Shown here: positions 22,517 through 24,840 of the stretch, piece after piece
How the letters are laid out: each line of letters starts with the position of its first letter
Numbering within the stretch: position 1 is the first letter of the stretch
Source of the DNA: Saprospiraceae bacterium UBA7687
Lineage (GTDB): Bacteria; Bacteroidota; Bacteroidia; Chitinophagales; Saprospiraceae
Length of the DNA stretch: 24,840 bases
Assembly (NCBI GenBank): GCA_002482845.1
Contig: DLGT01000036.1
Location: 44,735 to 69,574 of the forward strand
Direction of reading: 5' to 3'
Made by a program: the position numbers and the translations under genes
The notes under the pieces: model-generated
The model's input: the letters and a program-made list of their open reading frames with translations, nothing else
The model's database searches: none
Told to the model about the DNA's origin: nothing

Positions 22517-23253
22517 TCAATTCATAATTTCCGTAATTCCCAAAATTGCACTTAGTAATCCCAAACTTAGCATGAGGTACAAAACATAAGTTAATAATGT
22601 CCGCAGTAATATCTTCATTCGATTGCCCCTATCAAAAAATTGCCAGAACACTAAGATTACATAGCACACAGCAACAACTACTGGCAATAACTCAATGAGT
22701 TCGCCGCCAATAAATTTCTTTAGAACTGCAAATATTGAGTATATAATTGCTTGTTGACCCGTTACATATGAATTTATTACTAAGTGTTCGATGTAATTCT
22801 TTCCTGCTCCCAAAAACTAATGAAGGATGCAAATGAAAAAACTGGAATTAGCAACATTGTTGTATATGCATAATTCTTTGCAAACCAATTTAAAATTTGT
22901 GGTATTTCTTCTTTATTTGAACCACCTTTTGCAAATCCAGTTATAAAGTCATCCATCCAAGTATTCTGTCCAATCATTTTTGATATAATGAAATAGATTG
23001 TCGAAAATGTAATTAAATATGCAATTGGCTTAAAATGCTTTTTTCTTTTACCATTTAAATATTCATTTATACTTTTTCCTGGTCTTGTAAACAGGTGTAT
23101 TAGAGTATATAAAAAACCTCTGTCTATTTGAAAAATACTTTCTGTTAACTCGTTCAATAAACTCGACAGGGTAATCCTACCGACTTTAGATTTTTGTCCG
23201 CAATGATTGCAATATTCCCCTGCTGTAATTTGCCCACAATTTTTGCAGTTCAT
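22517..23253 (-). pseudogene. DUF3667 family membrane protein, split by a one-base frameshift
   Basis: The N-terminal frame (23253 to 22780) starts with a zinc-ribbon, CKNC...YCNHC at residues 3-18, then RITLSSLLNELTESIFQIDRGFLYTLIHLFTRPG and membrane helices, the pattern of DUF3667. The C-terminal frame (from about 22816 to 22517) continues with GKNYIEHLVINSYVTGQQ and more helices, where intact relatives have xYxEHLVFxxY. The two join if one T is added to the T5 run at 22812-22816 (minus strand), giving ISFLGAGKNYIEHL without a gap. A deletion in the run, a sequencing error, or minus-one frameshifting are all possible. The function of the family is unknown. Confidence 0.75.
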
Positions 23254-23269
23254 TTTATTATTTTATTAA

Positions 23270-23336
23270 GCACAACGGCTGTGCTTTGCGATCGTCCCGC
23301 TGATAAAGCGGGATGTCGTCAAAGCATCTGTTATGA
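23270..23336. repeat. attC-like palindromic site downstream of higA
   Basis: Left core GCACAAC (23270-23276), spacer GGCTG, arm TGCTTTG (23282-23288), inner stem TCCCGCT/AGCGGGA, arm CAAAGCA (23320-23326), spacer TCT, right core GTTATGA (23330-23336). The architecture and left half (AACGGCTG) match the site at 22430. It ends 8 bp before the higA stop codon. Confidence 0.58.
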
Positions 23337-23344
23337 TGTGTTTT

Positions 23345-23641
23345 TTAATTCACCGATAATTTGATTTGTTTTCCAAATCCTTCCCTAAAGATTCGCATGA
23401 TTGTTGACAATCTAATATCGGAAGCATTGTTTTCGATCCTTGAGATATAACTTTTTGTTGTACCGCATCTGTTTGCCAATTCTTCTTGGGTCATTCCTTC
23501 TTTGGTTCGTAAATCTTGAAGCAATACCCCTAGTTTAAAAGCTTCAAATCCTTCTTCATATTCTGTTCGGGATTTAGTGCCTTCTTTTCCGTATTGTTCG
23601 TCGAGATGATCTCTGAATGATGTTAAATTACAATTTTTCAT
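23345..23641 (-). CDS. higA: HigA-type XRE-family antitoxin
   Basis: The 98-residue product has a helix-turn-helix of the XRE/Cro type at about 35-88: LGVLLQDLRTKEGMTQEELANRCG, then TTKSYISRIENNASDIRLSTIMRI. It follows and overlaps the RelE/HigB-type toxin gene by 14 bp, the toxin-first order normal for higBA. The antitoxin binds the toxin and represses the operon through its HTH. The N-terminal 30 residues are charged and probably contact the toxin. Confidence 0.85.
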   Translation of the reverse strand: MKNCNLTSFRDHLDEQYGKEGTKSRTEYEEGFEAFKLGVLLQDLRTKEGMTQEELANRCGTTKSYISRIENNASDIRLSTIMRIFREGFGKQIKLSVN

Positions 23642-23975
23642 TAAAATACTGGTTTTTGATTTTAAGTGCTTTCTCTATTTCAGATTTAGGGGTTTTGTTT
23701 GTTTTCTTTTGGAAGCCATTGATAGCTACAATCAATTTTCCAGCGTCAAAAAAAGAGAAAATTCTATAAATATTTGATTCAATTTCAACTCTTATCTCGT
23801 AAAGTCCATCTGTGTTAGTTAAGTGTTTGAAATACTTTTCTGGGATATGTTCAACTGTTTCCAACAGGTTGATAGTCCAATCTACTTTTAGTTTAGCCTT
23901 TTTATCTAATCCTTGATAAAAATTTCGAAAATGCTCTCCGAAAAAAACAACTTCTCTAACAAAATCTGACTTCAT
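23628..23975 (-). CDS. higB: HigB/RelE-type toxin (Gp49-like mRNA interferase)
   Basis: The 115-residue product fits the phage-derived Gp49-like/HigB branch of the RelE superfamily: VREVVFFGEHFRNFYQGLDKKAKLKVDWTINLL, then KYFKHLTNTDGLYEIRVEIESNIYRIFSFFD and GKLIVAINGFQKKTNKTP with a C-terminal KALKIKNQYF helix. The GLYEIRV and YRIFSFFD strands are the hallmark, with basic residues of the ribosome-dependent RNase site (R, K). Such toxins cleave mRNA at the ribosome. The partner antitoxin overlaps downstream. It appears intact. Confidence 0.87.
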   Translation of the reverse strand: MKSDFVREVVFFGEHFRNFYQGLDKKAKLKVDWTINLLETVEHIPEKYFKHLTNTDGLYEIRVEIESNIYRIFSFFDAGKLIVAINGFQKKTNKTPKSEIEKALKIKNQYFNEKL

Positions 23976-23979
23976 ATCG

Positions 23980-24010
23980 TAAAGTTAGCTCATTAGATAA
24001 CAAATGCAAA
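23980..24010 (-). promoter_or_regulatory. Candidate promoter of higBA
   Basis: The minus strand reads TTTG (24007-24010), 19 bases, then TAACTTTA (23980-23987), one base off the TAnnTTTG consensus. The box lies only 4 bp before the annotated ATG, so transcription would start at or near the start codon (leaderless), or translation begins at a later codon. Confidence 0.3.
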
Positions 24011-24040
24011 ACGATTTAGTTTCATTTCTTTAATTAAAAT

Positions 24041-24607
24041 TCAATCAAAAGCACTAAAGTTTTCTGTAATGTATTTAGCTTGTAATTTTAAAATGTTATC
24101 TATTTCTGACTGGTCATAAAATTCACTATCAAGTTTATTTAAAGCTTCGCTGTCAAATTTTTCGTCGAATGAGTCTATATGCACTCCTTCCTTTTTAATA
24201 AATTTGGCGTTATCTTTAATGATTTTATTTGCTTTTTCAACGATTTCGGCATGTTTATTTGCTCCTATAACCTTTAAACATTCAGGTAAGTCTAAAAGGA
24301 ATACATCCCCTTCATTATATAATACTTGGAAAAATCCACCATTATTTACTGCCATTTCTAAAGAATAAGTTTTATATATTACTCTTTTCGGATTGGCTAT
24401 TGTCGAAATATAGTCTTTATTTTTTTCTTTACCGTTCCATACATCTACAGAGATGTCCTGAAAAACTTTATGCACAAGGTCATCACCTTTTAATTCTTTA
24501 TATTTATTCATTTTAGTTGTATTTGTTTGATTTGAATTTTGTGTGACACCAGTGTTTGAAAATTGAAAGACAAGAATCCAAATTAATAGAAATTTTAAAT
24601 TTTTCAT
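24041..24607 (-). CDS. DUF4375 (DMP19-like) domain protein with signal peptide
   Basis: The 188-residue product starts with a hydrophobic signal segment (MKNLKFLLIWILVFQFSNTG) and then carries a DUF4375 domain at about 35-185. The diagnostic part is YSLEMAVNNGGFFQVLYNEG, where the family has ExxVNNGGFxQyf. The family includes the DNA-mimic protein DMP19, but most members are uncharacterised. A predicted exported version would not act on DNA in the cytoplasm, so the role here is open. The start is just downstream (minus strand) of a long palindromic site. Confidence 0.75.
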   Translation of the reverse strand: MKNLKFLLIWILVFQFSNTGVTQNSNQTNTTKMNKYKELKGDDLVHKVFQDISVDVWNGKEKNKDYISTIANPKRVIYKTYSLEMAVNNGGFFQVLYNEGDVFLLDLPECLKVIGANKHAEIVEKANKIIKDNAKFIKKEGVHIDSFDEKFDSEALNKLDSEFYDQSEIDNILKLQAKYITENFSAFD

Positions 24608-24637
24608 TTTGAAGAATTATTTTTTTTGATTAATGCA

Positions 24638-24764
24638 CCATAACGGTTTGCGGGTTTAAGAAGTTGGCGATTTTGGAGCACAAAACTGTCAACCTGCACG
24701 AAAGTTTGATTGGAAAACTGAACTTCAATTAACCACTGAACCGCCAATTTCTTAAACCCGCTGT
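24638..24764. repeat. Long attC-like palindromic site, right edge
   Basis: The left core is CCATAAC (24638-24644), followed by GGTTT. Nearly perfect 20-base arms, GCGGGTTTAAG... at 24650-24669 and ...CTTAAACCCGC at 24742-24761, enclose a 70-base loop. The arms are followed by TGT, after which group II intron sequence begins. An intact right core GTTATGG, the complement of the left core, would be expected after the intron, beyond the window. Confidence 0.55.
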
Positions 24765-24840
24765 GTGTGCCTTGAATGGCAAATGTACGACTAAAACGTT
24801 AATCGTACAACTTGTAGCAAAACAAGTTATCTAGAGAGTG
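24765..24840 (+). mobile_element. 5' end of another group II intron copy (continues past the window)
   Basis: These 76 bases match 19094-19169 with about seven differences. Several of the differences lie in the first hairpin, where G-U pairs of one copy become G-C or A-U in the other, so base-pairing is largely conserved. It begins GTGTGCC directly after CTGT of a palindromic site, the same insertion context as the 19094 copy. Whether this copy still encodes the reverse transcriptase/maturase cannot be seen. Confidence 0.65.

Noticed and set aside
22430..23340. Hairpins at 22430 and 23270 as plain rho-independent terminators
   Set aside because: They lack a following T tract on the minus strand and carry shared AAC/GTT borders and two-part stems, so a terminator role alone does not explain them, though they might also end transcription.
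3880..24764. The repeated palindromes as a CRISPR array
   Set aside because: Repeats are different in sequence and length, spaced by whole genes, and no cas gene is present.

Overview
The window is AT-rich DNA from a member of the Bacteroidota. The evidence is an outer-membrane protein with a Por-type (T9SS type A) C-terminal sorting domain, lipoproteins, small outer-membrane proteins ending in aromatic residues, DUF3667, DUF4375 and short HicAB families typical of that phylum, and promoters of the TTTG/TAnnTTTG type. Every convincing protein gene lies on the minus strand. I found no rRNA, tRNA, CRISPR array, integrase or transposase.

Layout, left to right. (1) 1-3842: two paralogous small outer-membrane protein genes, a Crp/Fnr-type regulator, the remnant of a second regulator copy, a class A beta-lactamase and a VOC-fold protein. 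(2) 3843-9209: accessory genes: a damaged hicA with hicB, a three-gene unit (Cys-rich unknown, GNAT, tiny membrane protein), a DUF4240 protein, an unknown protein and a putAbiC-type defence candidate. (3) 9599-18885: an intact, tightly packed eight-gene operon. In transcription order it encodes HMG-CoA reductase, a UbiA prenyltransferase, a rifampicin-phosphotransferase-like dikinase, a DUF3419/BtaA-like aminocarboxypropyl transferase, a CTP-dependent prenol/dolichol kinase-like protein, a membrane-anchored SRPBCC protein, a GNAT-type acyltransferase and an AMP-forming acyl ligase. (4) 18886-24840: more accessory units (SnoaL-like lipoprotein, T9SS beta-helix protein, DUF3667, HigBA toxin-antitoxin, DUF4375), separated by palindromic sites, with group II intron sequence at both ends.

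Two things deserve most attention. First, the eight-gene operon looks like an uncharacterised pathway for an isoprenoid-derived lipid or metabolite: precursor supply, prenyl transfer, two possible phosphorylation steps, an aminocarboxypropyl transfer and acyl activation and transfer. Second, the accessory genes on both sides are followed by imperfect palindromes bounded by AAC and GTT cores, organised like integron attC sites. A group II intron without its own protein gene sits exactly at a TTGT/T core of one such site. The same intron starts at another site at the right edge, and a third copy is a 3' relic. This resembles a Bacteroidota cassette array colonised by attC-targeting introns, although no integrase is visible here.

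Gene decay is frequent in the accessory parts: hicA and the beta-helix gene each carry one in-frame TAA inside an otherwise continuous frame, DUF3667 has a one-base frameshift in a T run, and a regulator copy survives only as its C-terminal end. The lipid operon shows no damage.
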